A stretch of 64,000 nucleotides of DNA from Campylobacter sp. RM6914 (GTDB taxonomy: Bacteria > Campylobacterota > Campylobacteria > Campylobacterales > Campylobacteraceae): positions 868,001 to 932,000 of the forward strand of contig NZ_CP012545.1 of NCBI RefSeq assembly GCF_004803835.1, written 5' to 3'. Below the pieces are notes generated by a model. That model had not been told where the DNA came from. It saw nothing but the letters and a program-made list of their open reading frames with translations, and did no database searches. Below, one piece after another: positions 26,987-34,711 of the stretch. A program made the translations under genes and the position numbers. Every line of letters begins with the position of its first letter. The stretch's first letter is position 1.

Positions 26987-28176
26987 CTTGGACCTCTATT
27001 TGCCTTTGCGACCATTTGAGCGATCTCACTAGAACTACCTTGCGATGTTATGATCTCATCGCCCTCATCTATACCGCTTATTATTTGTGTCTCAAGGCTA
27101 TCTCTTATGCCTGTTTTTACTTCTACTCTTACAACTTCTTGATCGCCTTTTAGGACATTTACATAGCTTTTGTCTTTTTCTTTTTTTATAGCAAGGCTTG
27201 GTATGACGATAGCATCATCTACTTTGGTTACCAAAAGAGTGTTTTGCGTAGTCATGCCGATACGAAGGATACCGTCAGTATTTTCAACTATGCTTTGCGC
27301 ATAGTAGTAAACTGCCGAAGAGCTTGAAGAACTTGAGCTTGAGGAGGAGCTTGAGCTTGAGTAAGTTCCGTCACTAAGCCTTGTAAGACCGGGGTCTATC
27401 GAGCTAACAACTGTTTTAAATTTCATATTTGGCTCAGAAAGTATCGAGTACTCAACAGGGGTGCCGACTTTTATCTTTGTTATATCGCCCTCTGCGATTT
27501 GCATTTTCATTTTTACCTTACTAAGGTCTGCGATATTAACAATGGTCGGCGTTGTTTGATTTGAGTTTACTGTTTGCCCCTGCTCTACTTGCACAGATAC
27601 GATCACCCCATCATTTGGTGCTGTGATTTTAGTATAACCAAGGTTGATCTCGGCGGTATTTAGTTCGATTTTGGTTTGATTAATCTGTGCGTAAATTTCT
27701 CTTAAAGAGGCTTCATTTGTTGCGTAAGTGTTTTTTGCATTTTCGAATTCTTGTTTTGAAGTAGCACTCTTTGCGTATAGTGTTTTTTCACGCTCAAACT
27801 GTGTTTTTGATATCTCAAGAGCTACTTTTGCACTAGCAAGTCTAGCCTCATAAATTTCAAGTTGAGCACGCTTATCATTTACGTTATTTTGCTGCGTTGA
27901 GCTATCGATCTCGGCTATCATATCGCCCTTTTTTACCTTATCACCAAGCCCTACGTATAGCCTTTTTATCTGCCCACTAACCTGCGCGCCAACATCCACA
28001 AGTTCTGTGGCAAATATCTCACCAGTCGCTTCTACTTTGTTAGAAAAGCTTTTTTTAACAGCCTTTTGGGTGATAAATTCTATGCGCTCCTTTGGCTTAA
28101 AATACTCTGCATAGATGTAAAAACCGCCAACCACAACCACTGCTAAAAATGCTATAAATTTGAAAATTTTTTTCAT
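26983..28176 (-). CDS. macA: MacA periplasmic adaptor with an unusual poly-serine tract
   Basis: Membrane-fusion protein of 397 residues linking MacB to the outer membrane factor. N-terminal helix FIAFLAVVVVGGFYIYAEY; lipoyl half motifs VDVGAQVSGQIKRLYVGLGDKVKKGDMIAEID and ITAPNDGVIVSVQVEQGQTV; a coiled-coil hairpin between them; beta-barrel domain after. At residues about 272-286, a run of 15 serines (27316-27360) lies between a lysine-rich strand and VYYYAQ. It is encoded partly by repeated TCAAGC hexamers. It starts the efflux operon. Confidence 0.92.
   Translation of the reverse strand: MKKIFKFIAFLAVVVVGGFYIYAEYFKPKERIEFITQKAVKKSFSNKVEATGEIFATELVDVGAQVSGQIKRLYVGLGDKVKKGDMIAEIDSSTQQNNVNDKRAQLEIYEARLASAKVALEISKTQFEREKTLYAKSATSKQEFENAKNTYATNEASLREIYAQINQTKIELNTAEINLGYTKITAPNDGVIVSVQVEQGQTVNSNQTTPTIVNIADLSKVKMKMQIAEGDITKIKVGTPVEYSILSEPNMKFKTVVSSIDPGLTRLSDGTYSSSSSSSSSSSSSSSAVYYYAQSIVENTDGILRIGMTTQNTLLVTKVDDAIVIPSLAIKKEKDKSYVNVLKGDQEVVRVEVKTGIRDSLETQIISGIDEGDEIITSQGSSSEIAQMVAKANRGPR
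27316..27360 (-). repeat. Serine-coding low-complexity repeat inside macA
   Basis: Fifteen consecutive serine codons, mixed TCA/AGC/TCC/TCT/AGT/TCG, with TCAAGC hexamers repeated. The six-base periodicity would let the tract change length in frame. Confidence 0.8.
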
Positions 28177-28242
28177 AGTTTCACTTTAAATTTTAAAATA
28201 CTCGGCAATTCTATTTAAAAAAAATAAATAAAAAATTAAATT

Positions 28243-29043
28243 TTACGCTATATCTATCATCTCATCAAGTCGCTTGAGATATCGCTTTAGTTTTGTGATC
28301 TCACTACCGGATGATACTTGTTTTGATGAGTAAAAAAACTCTACGCTTTGCTTGTTGTTTTCAATTAAATTTAAGCCCTCAAGCTCGGATATTAGCTTAT
28401 TTACTGTGCCTTCGTTACCGTCAAGTATTTTTATATTGCTTGGCAAAATCCGCCTTAGAGTATCTTTAAAATAATTAAAATGCGTACATCCAAGCACAAT
28501 AGAGGAGTAGTTTGTAAGATTAAATTTTAAAAGCTCGCTATTTAAATATTCCAAGACATCAATTGAGGCAAACTCTTCTTTTTCTGCAAATTCTACAAGC
28601 TTTGGAAGCGGTAAAACATCGACTAAATGGTTTGTATCAACGCGCCCGATAAGATCTTTTAGTTTTTTGCCAACCGCGGTTACGGGAGTTGAGATAAGTA
28701 AAACTCTAAGATCATTTTCATCAGGTATTTCTTGCTGTAAGTCAATAGCTTTTTTAACAGCAGGCTCCATGCCGATTATCGGTATGTTAAATTTTGCCCT
28801 AAGTTCGTTTATCGCTACGCTTGTTGCGGTATTACATGCGATAACGACAGCTTTTGCGCCTTGCTTTATTAAAAATTCCACGCTCTTTGTCGTGAAATTT
28901 AAAATCTCCTCCCTGCTTTTTAAGCCGTAAGGAACATTGTCTTTATCTGCATAATATAAAAATTCTTCGTTTTTTAAGCGTTTTAGCGCCAGATGAAGCA
29001 CACTAAGCCCGCCAAGACCAGAGTCAAAAAAAGCTATTTTCAT
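28243..29043 (-). CDS. murI: Glutamate racemase
   Basis: Supplies D-glutamate for peptidoglycan. 266 residues with FFDSGLGGLSVLHLAL at the N-terminus, the two catalytic cysteines in VIACNTATSVA and VLGCTHFNYF, and GMEPAVK between. The length is normal. It is divergent from xerH, with 79 bases between. Confidence 0.95.
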   Translation of the reverse strand: MKIAFFDSGLGGLSVLHLALKRLKNEEFLYYADKDNVPYGLKSREEILNFTTKSVEFLIKQGAKAVVIACNTATSVAINELRAKFNIPIIGMEPAVKKAIDLQQEIPDENDLRVLLISTPVTAVGKKLKDLIGRVDTNHLVDVLPLPKLVEFAEKEEFASIDVLEYLNSELLKFNLTNYSSIVLGCTHFNYFKDTLRRILPSNIKILDGNEGTVNKLISELEGLNLIENNKQSVEFFYSSKQVSSGSEITKLKRYLKRLDEMIDIA

Positions 29044-29083
29044 TACAAATTCCTTTTAAAGGCGTTATTATAACTCATTTTTG

Positions 29084-29091
29084 GATATAAT
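29084..29091 (+). promoter_or_regulatory. Candidate -10 box for xerH
   Basis: GATATAAT at 29084-29091 matches the Campylobacter -10 pattern gnTAnAAT and lies 31 bases before the xerH TTG start, with T-rich sequence upstream. Confidence 0.5.
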
Positions 29092-29122
29092 TTTCAATTA
29101 TTAAATTTATAAGGCTTATATA

Positions 29123-30184
29123 TTGAAATACCCGCTTGATGCAAAAGATAGTTTTGAAAACTCTATGCTGTTTTGGCTCGTAAGATATGTCAAATTTAAA
29201 TTAAGCTCTCTTTCTAATAAAGAACTAAGAGATCCAAAGGCTTTAGCTACCGTAAACTATAAACTAAGCAGAGATATAAAAAGCATAGAAGAGCTTGACG
29301 GACTTGTTAAAATTTCAAGAAATGCAGGACTAACGGGCATAAACACCTACTTTAATCCACTTAAAAAAATTTATGAGACGCTTAAATTTTACGAGCTTTC
29401 GAGTTTAAAAGTGATAGATGAAGAGTTAATAAGCGAAGTTTTAGCCAGCGTTACTGGCGGACTAAGCGATGCGAGTAAGAAAAACTATAGAATTTCTGTT
29501 ATAAATTTCTTTGCGTTTTTGGATAAACAAAACGAAGAAGACGGCAAGGCTCATGTTTTTGATATAAATTTAAAAAACTGGGGCGGTATAAGCGGAGTTA
29601 GAGGTCAAAAACTACCTGAATTTATGAGCGAAGAAGAGGTTAAGAAATTTCTAAATGCCATTGAAAATGCCGACTTTAAGGTAAACACAAATCGCAATAA
29701 GCTAATCATCAAAACAATAATCTTCACAGGAATTCGCGTAAGCGAGGCTTTAAATTTAAAGCGAAAAGATATAACGGAAGAAGGCGATCTTTATATCATA
29801 AGAATTAGAGGCAAAGGCAACAAATACCGTATCGTCATGATAAAAAGACACCTCATAGAAGCCCATATTGACGCGATCGCCATAAACTACATAAATAAAG
29901 AGGGGTATTTATTTATCAATAAAAAAGGCACAAGGCTAACTCAGGCATACGTAAGTCGCATAGTCGAGCAAATTTTATTTAGCGCCGGTATCCGTAAAGA
30001 AAAAAACGGCGCACATATGCTTCGTCACACATTTGCAACAATGCTTTACAAAAAGCAAAAAGACCTTGTTTTAGTGCAGGAAGCCTTGGGTCATGCAAGC
30101 CTAAATACTTCAAGAATTTACACTCACTTTGACAACGACAAGCTCAAACTTGCCGCGCAAGTTGCCGAAGAGCTAAATGGCTAG
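29123..30184 (+). CDS. xerH: XerH-type tyrosine recombinase (single-recombinase chromosome dimer resolution)
   Basis: Tyrosine recombinase of 353 residues starting at TTG 29123. Catalytic residues are visible in order: Arg in FTGIRVSEALNLKRKDI, Lys in IRGKGNKYR, HxxR in HMLRHTFATML, His in EALGHASLNTSRIY and the Tyr nucleophile in RIYTHFDNDKL. The length and N-terminal domain match the single Xer protein of Campylobacter and Helicobacter, which acts at dif without a partner. FtsK, which activates it, is encoded at 37057-39228 in this window. Confidence 0.88.
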   Translation: MKYPLDAKDSFENSMLFWLVRYVKFKLSSLSNKELRDPKALATVNYKLSRDIKSIEELDGLVKISRNAGLTGINTYFNPLKKIYETLKFYELSSLKVIDEELISEVLASVTGGLSDASKKNYRISVINFFAFLDKQNEEDGKAHVFDINLKNWGGISGVRGQKLPEFMSEEEVKKFLNAIENADFKVNTNRNKLIIKTIIFTGIRVSEALNLKRKDITEEGDLYIIRIRGKGNKYRIVMIKRHLIEAHIDAIAINYINKEGYLFINKKGTRLTQAYVSRIVEQILFSAGIRKEKNGAHMLRHTFATMLYKKQKDLVLVQEALGHASLNTSRIYTHFDNDKLKLAAQVAEELNG

Positions 30185-30257
30185 TATAAACGATCATTTA
30201 TCGCTTTGTAAGTAGAGTTTCAATACAATAAAAGGCTATAAATTTTTGGAGTAGATC

Positions 30258-31418
30258 TTGGCCGTTGATAAGATTATTTTTTACCTTTGCGTGACACTGA
30301 TTACGATTAGTATCACATTTTCACTATCCTTACCTGTTTTTACGGTTTTACAGTTTGATTATAGTCAATATCACTTTTTTATTAGGCAACTTATAGTAGG
30401 TTGTATAGGTATTTTTTTGATGTGGGGACTTTCAAGGCTTAATCCCGACAAAGCTCTTATCTGGATAGGTTTTGGGCTTTTTGGTTTTTGTATAATCACA
30501 ATGGGTCTTATGCACATGCTACCCTCTTCAATGGTAACGGAGGCAGGTGGCGCGCGTAGATGGATAAGACTTCCCGGGTTTTCGCTAGCGCCGGTTGAGT
30601 TTTTTAAGATAGGTTTTGTTTATTTTCTAGCATGGAGTTTTGCCAGAAAGATAAATGAAAACAAAAAAAGCATAAAAGAGGAACTTAAACTTCTTTTACC
30701 TTACATCTGCGTCTTTCTGATAGTAGTTTATCTTATCGCCGTTCTTCAAAATGACCTTGGACAAGTTGTCGTGCTTGCATTAACACTTATCATGATGGCG
30801 CTTTTTGCAGGAACTAGCATGAAATTTTTTAGCATAGGTTTTTTAGGTGCAGCCTTGCTTGCTATCGTTGCCATTATCAGCTCTGAACACAGGATTTTAC
30901 GCATAAAATCATGGTGGGGAACGATACAAGGCATGGTTTTATCGATACTACCTGAAAATATAGCTGAAATTTTAAGAGTGGATGATGCGCCGGAGCCTTA
31001 TCAAATTTCACACTCACTAAATGCTATAAAACATGGGGATTTCTTAGGAGAAGGACTTGGTGCCGGCGTTTTTAAGCTTGGCTTTTTAAGTGAAGTTCAT
31101 ACGGACTTTGTTTTAGCAGGCATAGCAGAAGAAGTCGGCGTCGTTGGAATTTTATGCATAGTTGCTATTATCCTTGCGTTACTTTATAGAATTTTTAGAA
31201 TTTCAGCCAGAAGCGAAAATAAAGTTTATCACCTATTCTCGCTCGGTATCGGACTTATCATATCGTTTTCATTTCTTATGAATAGCTACGGCATAACTTC
31301 GATAACACCGATAAAAGGTATCGCTGTGCCGTTTTTAAGCTATGGTGGTAGTTCGATATTGGCCGTTTGTATAGGCATAGGTATGGTTTTAATGATAAGC
31401 AAAAAGGCGAAAATATGA
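30258..31418 (+). CDS. ftsW: Septal peptidoglycan glycosyltransferase FtsW
   Basis: SEDS-family polytopic membrane protein, 386 residues, TTG start. Ten hydrophobic segments are visible. Family motifs: GGARRWIRLPGFSLAPVEFFKIGFV, ALQNDLGQ-like VLQNDLGQVV, SLNAIKHGDFLGEGLGAG, and the C-terminal PIKGIAVPFLSYGGSSIL. The murG start overlaps its stop (ATGA), the usual FtsW-MurG cell division pairing. FtsW rather than RodA is favoured by this neighbour. Confidence 0.9.
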   Translation: MAVDKIIFYLCVTLITISITFSLSLPVFTVLQFDYSQYHFFIRQLIVGCIGIFLMWGLSRLNPDKALIWIGFGLFGFCIITMGLMHMLPSSMVTEAGGARRWIRLPGFSLAPVEFFKIGFVYFLAWSFARKINENKKSIKEELKLLLPYICVFLIVVYLIAVLQNDLGQVVVLALTLIMMALFAGTSMKFFSIGFLGAALLAIVAIISSEHRILRIKSWWGTIQGMVLSILPENIAEILRVDDAPEPYQISHSLNAIKHGDFLGEGLGAGVFKLGFLSEVHTDFVLAGIAEEVGVVGILCIVAIILALLYRIFRISARSENKVYHLFSLGIGLIISFSFLMNSYGITSITPIKGIAVPFLSYGGSSILAVCIGIGMVLMISKKAKI

Positions 31419-32449
31419 TAGTTATTAGTGGTGGCGGAACCGGAGGACATCTAGCTATTGTCAAAAGTTTATGCGAAGAACTTAACCTTCGCGATCAAAA
31501 GCCTATTTTTATCGGCTCAACAAGAGGTCAGGACAAGCTTTGGTTTGAAAATGATGAAAATTTTAGTGAAAGAATTTTTTTAGAAAGTAGTGGCGTAGTA
31601 AACAAAAGAGGTTTTGATAAAATTTTATCTCTACTAAACATCTTTAAGCTCTCACTAAAATGTTGTAAAATTTTAAAAAAACATAAGGCAAGAGCCGTTA
31701 TTATTGTTGGCGGATACTCTGCCGCACCTGCCGCGTTTGCTGCTATAATGTGCAAAATTTCACTTTTTATACACGAACAAAATGCAATTACAGGTAAGTT
31801 AAACAGACTTTTAAAGCCATATGCAAAGGGATATTACAGCTCATACGATGAAATTTCTCCATGCAATTATCCAGTAAGCAGTAAATTTTTTGCTACGTCA
31901 AGGATTAGAAAAGAGCTAAAAACCGTGATATTTTTAGGCGGATCACAAGGAGCAAGAGCGATAAATGATCTTGCCGTAAATTTAGCTCCTAAGCTTAAAG
32001 AAAGCGGCATAAAGATCATTCATCAATGTGGCAAAAATGCACTTGTAAAACTCAAAGAAAGATATAAAAATTTAGGCATAAGTTTAGAAAATGATGTAGA
32101 AATTTTTGAATTTAGTAAAAATTTGGAACAAAAAATGTCGATCGCAGACCTAGCTATAAGCCGTGCAGGAGCTAGCTCACTTTGGGAACTTTGCGCAAAT
32201 GCCTTGCCTGCGATATTTATCCCCTATCCTCATGCCGCTAAAAATCACCAATACTACAATGCTAAATTTTTATTTGAAAAAAATATAGCTAAAATTTGTT
32301 TACAAAACGACTCTGGCGTGGATACTGATAGTATTTTAAAAATGATTAAAGAATTTGATATAAATCACAGCTCAAAAGCGCTACAAAGCATGATAGAGCA
32401 AAATGGAGCCAAAGAGATAGTTGATAAAATTTTTAGCAAGTTAGGTTAG
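31415..32449 (+). CDS. murG: UDP-GlcNAc:lipid I N-acetylglucosaminyltransferase
   Basis: Makes lipid II from lipid I at the inner membrane face. The start at 31415 overlaps the ftsW stop. An earlier in-frame ATG at 31367 lies within ftsW and is rejected because MIVISGGGTGGHLAIV is the expected N-terminus. Other landmarks: VGGYSAAPAAFAA, IHEQNAITGK, FLGGSQGARAIND, and the UDP-sugar site SRAGASSLWEL with PAIFIPYPHAAKNHQ. About 344 residues. It converges with a minus-strand gene that overlaps its last 9 bases. Confidence 0.95.
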   Translation: MIVISGGGTGGHLAIVKSLCEELNLRDQKPIFIGSTRGQDKLWFENDENFSERIFLESSGVVNKRGFDKILSLLNIFKLSLKCCKILKKHKARAVIIVGGYSAAPAAFAAIMCKISLFIHEQNAITGKLNRLLKPYAKGYYSSYDEISPCNYPVSSKFFATSRIRKELKTVIFLGGSQGARAINDLAVNLAPKLKESGIKIIHQCGKNALVKLKERYKNLGISLENDVEIFEFSKNLEQKMSIADLAISRAGASSLWELCANALPAIFIPYPHAAKNHQYYNAKFLFEKNIAKICLQNDSGVDTDSILKMIKEFDINHSSKALQSMIEQNGAKEIVDKIFSKLG

Positions 32450-33178
32450 ATGCTCGCCAACCGCGCTTGCTTTTATCTCTTGAAGTTCATAGCTTAGATA
32501 GTGATAGATAAGCTCTGTTTTTACAAGACTTTTACTACTAAAGACTGGATTTATGATTTGCATTATACGGTCAGTTGCGTCTGCTATCTCTACAAGCAAA
32601 AGCTCATCTTTTCGTTTTTTAGCAACCGTTATAGCACTAGTTAGAAAACTAAATATGTTTTTAAACTCAACAAGAACTACATTTGAAGCTATTTTTGAGT
32701 CATAATTCAAAACTCGCTTCATCTGCTCTTTAAGCCCCGTTAAGTCCCTTAAAATCTCTTTTATCTCTTTTTCTTCTTGGTTATTAAAATTTATAAAATT
32801 AGCTTTCGCTTTTTTAACACTTTCTTTGTATTCTTCTATCAAAATAGCGATAATATCTGAAATTTTTTCCAAACTATTTTTGATATTTTTATTTGCCTCA
32901 AGGCTAACACCCTCTTTTGCGGCTCTTTCCTTTAAGACATCGTTCATTCTGCGTAAATGCAGACTTATCTCTTCGTAGTAGTCATTTGTATTAAAAAGAT
33001 TATTAAAAAAATCGCTCTCATTGTTTTTGCTATAAAATTTAGCTTTAAGCATATCAACATTTTTATTAAACTCAAAAACATCAACATAAGGAATAATTTC
33101 TTTGTCAAAATCCCTATCTAAAAGCGCAAATTCTTTTTTTATATTTTCTATCTCATTTTTTATAGTGGTATAATTCAT
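32441..33178 (-). CDS. Predicted coiled-coil protein of unknown function
   Basis: A 245-residue soluble, charged and strongly helical protein that I do not recognise. I start it at ATG 33178 (MNYTTIKNEIENIKKEF), preceded by AAAGAGAATAAT-like sequence. The frame stays open upstream through the tRNA-Leu gene, but that extension is an artefact. Heptad-like stretches run through most of the length, including NKNIKNSLEKISDIIAILIEEY and EIKEILRDLTGLKEQM. No signal peptide or membrane segment is seen. It is flanked by murG (convergent) and tRNA-Leu. Confidence 0.7.
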   Translation of the reverse strand: MNYTTIKNEIENIKKEFALLDRDFDKEIIPYVDVFEFNKNVDMLKAKFYSKNNESDFFNNLFNTNDYYEEISLHLRRMNDVLKERAAKEGVSLEANKNIKNSLEKISDIIAILIEEYKESVKKAKANFINFNNQEEKEIKEILRDLTGLKEQMKRVLNYDSKIASNVVLVEFKNIFSFLTSAITVAKKRKDELLLVEIADATDRIMQIINPVFSSKSLVKTELIYHYLSYELQEIKASAVGEHLT

Positions 33179-33253
33179 ATTATTCTCTTTTATTTTTTGA
33201 TATTCTACTATAAATTTGATATGTTTTGAAGTTTTTGTATAAAATATATATAA

Positions 33254-33340
33254 TGGTGCCCGAGGTCGGACTCGAACCGACACAAGGTTGCCCTTACCAG
33301 ATTTTGAGTCTGGCGCGTCTACCAGTTTCACCACTCGGGC
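33254..33340 (-). tRNA. tRNA-Leu (anticodon CAA)
   Basis: 87-base class II tRNA with a long variable arm. Acceptor GCCCGAG pairs with CTCGGGC; CCA is encoded. The anticodon stem CCAGA/TCTGG holds loop CTCAAAA, anticodon CAA reading UUG. Confidence 0.95.
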
Positions 33341-33392
33341 TAAAAATTAGAAATGTGATTGTATCAAATATATCTAAAAGTGAGCTAAATTT

Positions 33393-33417
33393 AAAGCCCT
33401 TTGTATAAAAGGGCTTT
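33393..33417 (-). terminator. Intrinsic terminator after hup
   Basis: Stem AAAGCCCTTT (33393-33402) with AAAGGGCTTT (33408-33417) and a five-base loop, 14 bases after the stop of the minus-strand HU gene. On the minus strand the stem is followed by a short T/A-rich run. Confidence 0.75.
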
Positions 33418-33430
33418 TGAGTTAAAGAAA

Positions 33431-33733
33431 TTATTTCTTTTTAGATTTTTTTGCTGCGGCTGCAGCAACTGCTTCTTTAAGTTTTTTGCCAACTTTAAAT
33501 TTAACAGCTTTGCTAGCAGGAACGTCGATAACTTGTTTTGTTCCAGGAACTCTTGCTTTTCTAGCAGCTCTTTCAGTTGTATCAAAAGTACCAAAACCAA
33601 TAAAGCTAACAGAATCACCTTTCTCAAGAGCAGCAGCTATAGTCTCTAAAGCAGCGTCGACAACTTTAAGAGAATCTTTTTTTGAAAGACCGGCCTTATC
33701 GGCAACAGCTTGAATAAATTCAGCTTTTTTCAT
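33431..33733 (-). CDS. hup: DNA-binding protein HU
   Basis: Nucleoid protein of 100 residues. It begins MKKAEFIQAVADKAGLSKKD, then VSFIGFGTFDTTERAARKARVPGTKQ, the beta-arm region with the conserved GFG and RxxRxPxTGxx pattern (here VPGTKQ). It ends in an alanine/lysine-rich tail (AAAAKKSKKK). A good ribosome binding site (AAGGACGA) precedes the ATG. Monocistronic, with its own terminator. Confidence 0.94.
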   Translation of the reverse strand: MKKAEFIQAVADKAGLSKKDSLKVVDAALETIAAALEKGDSVSFIGFGTFDTTERAARKARVPGTKQVIDVPASKAVKFKVGKKLKEAVAAAAAKKSKKK

Positions 33734-33862
33734 AAATCGTCCTTGTATAAGAATTGTAATGCGTTAATTCTACAATGTTTTTATAAAAAAAACAATAGCT
33801 TTTTGCCTATTTTAGCTATCTTTTTCAATATTTTGGTAAAAATTCAACTAAATTAGGCGCTT

Positions 33863-34603
33863 TTAGCACATTATCTCGAAACAAACCTCGTTTTTTAGCC
33901 CTATCTTCTTTATCTCAACCAACTTTAATCCATCAAAATTTACATCCATAAGCTCTTTTTTGCTATTAATATTATCTTTTGCGATTTGATTTAAAATTTT
34001 ACCTCGATATGCTTTTGCGTGATGGCTTACTATTTTCCCATTTTTTATAAATTTAAAGCTTGTGTGCTCTTTTTTAATCTGATAAAATTTCTCATAATAC
34101 CCTGCACGAAGATCCAAAATATCATCATCTTGCAAAAATTCATCAAGACTTTTGCTAAAATGTTCATTATAAAATTTTTCAATATTCACACCGTTAATCT
34201 TCTCACCCTGCTTCAATTTGTATTCAAAAATTTTATCTCCGGCAAGAATGGGTCCAAATAAATTTGAAAATATAACCACATTTTTATCTATATAATTTTG
34301 TGAATTTTGACTTAAATCTCGGTAATTTAAGTGCTTATAAGCAACACCGTCATAGCGCAAAACCGCTTTTATTAAACCTTTTGTAAAAACATCCCGCCTT
34401 AAACTCTTATCATCGATTAAATTTTTTATCCCAAAAAGTTTTGAAATTTTATCTATACTGGAAGTTTTTATAAATTCATTATATATGTTTAGAATTTCTA
34501 GTCTTTTTTCATACAAATCTAAAAACACAAGACTGCTTTTGTCCAATCTTTCGTCGTTGTTAAACGCGCTTTTACTCTCACTTGGAGAAAATAAAATTTT
34601 CAT
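33863..34603 (-). CDS. yaaA: YaaA-family peroxide stress protein (DUF328)
   Basis: A 246-residue member of the YaaA family, which in E. coli limits free iron and DNA damage under peroxide stress and binds DNA. The N-terminus ILFSPSESKSA, the central RYDGVAYKHLNYRDL (YDGxxY pattern) and LDLRAGYYEKF, and the SHHAKAYRGKIL segment fit the family. AAAGGAGTAAGT precedes the ATG. A TATAAT on the minus strand (complement of 34625-34630) is a likely -10 box. Confidence 0.8.
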   Translation of the reverse strand: MKILFSPSESKSAFNNDERLDKSSLVFLDLYEKRLEILNIYNEFIKTSSIDKISKLFGIKNLIDDKSLRRDVFTKGLIKAVLRYDGVAYKHLNYRDLSQNSQNYIDKNVVIFSNLFGPILAGDKIFEYKLKQGEKINGVNIEKFYNEHFSKSLDEFLQDDDILDLRAGYYEKFYQIKKEHTSFKFIKNGKIVSHHAKAYRGKILNQIAKDNINSKKELMDVNFDGLKLVEIKKIGLKNEVCFEIMC

Positions 34604-34669
34604 ACTTACTCCTTTAAAGGTCTAATTATAGTGTAAATAATTTTACTTTTTATCCGATATTACAAAAAG

Positions 34670-34686
34670 CGGAACTATTTTTGCTT
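34670..34686 (+). promoter_or_regulatory. Sigma-54 promoter upstream of flgL
   Basis: CGGAAC-N5-TTGCTT, with GG at 34671-34672 and GC at 34683-34684. The two are exactly the -24/-12 spacing of sigma-54 promoters and fit the Campylobacter form GGAA-N6-TTGCTT. It lies 26 bases before the flgL ATG. RpoN itself is encoded at 52884-54131. Confidence 0.88.
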
Positions 34687-34711
34687 TATCTGCCAATAAA
34701 GAGGAATTAAA

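Noticed and set aside
33179-33334. Upstream extension of the coiled-coil protein gene through tRNA-Leu
   Set aside because: The added 52 residues come from tRNA-Leu sequence; a good ATG with normal context lies at 33178.
33391-33733. Other frames over the HU gene (both strands)
   Set aside because: The HU frame has the conserved family sequence; the others are repetitive shadows of its lysine/alanine-rich tail.
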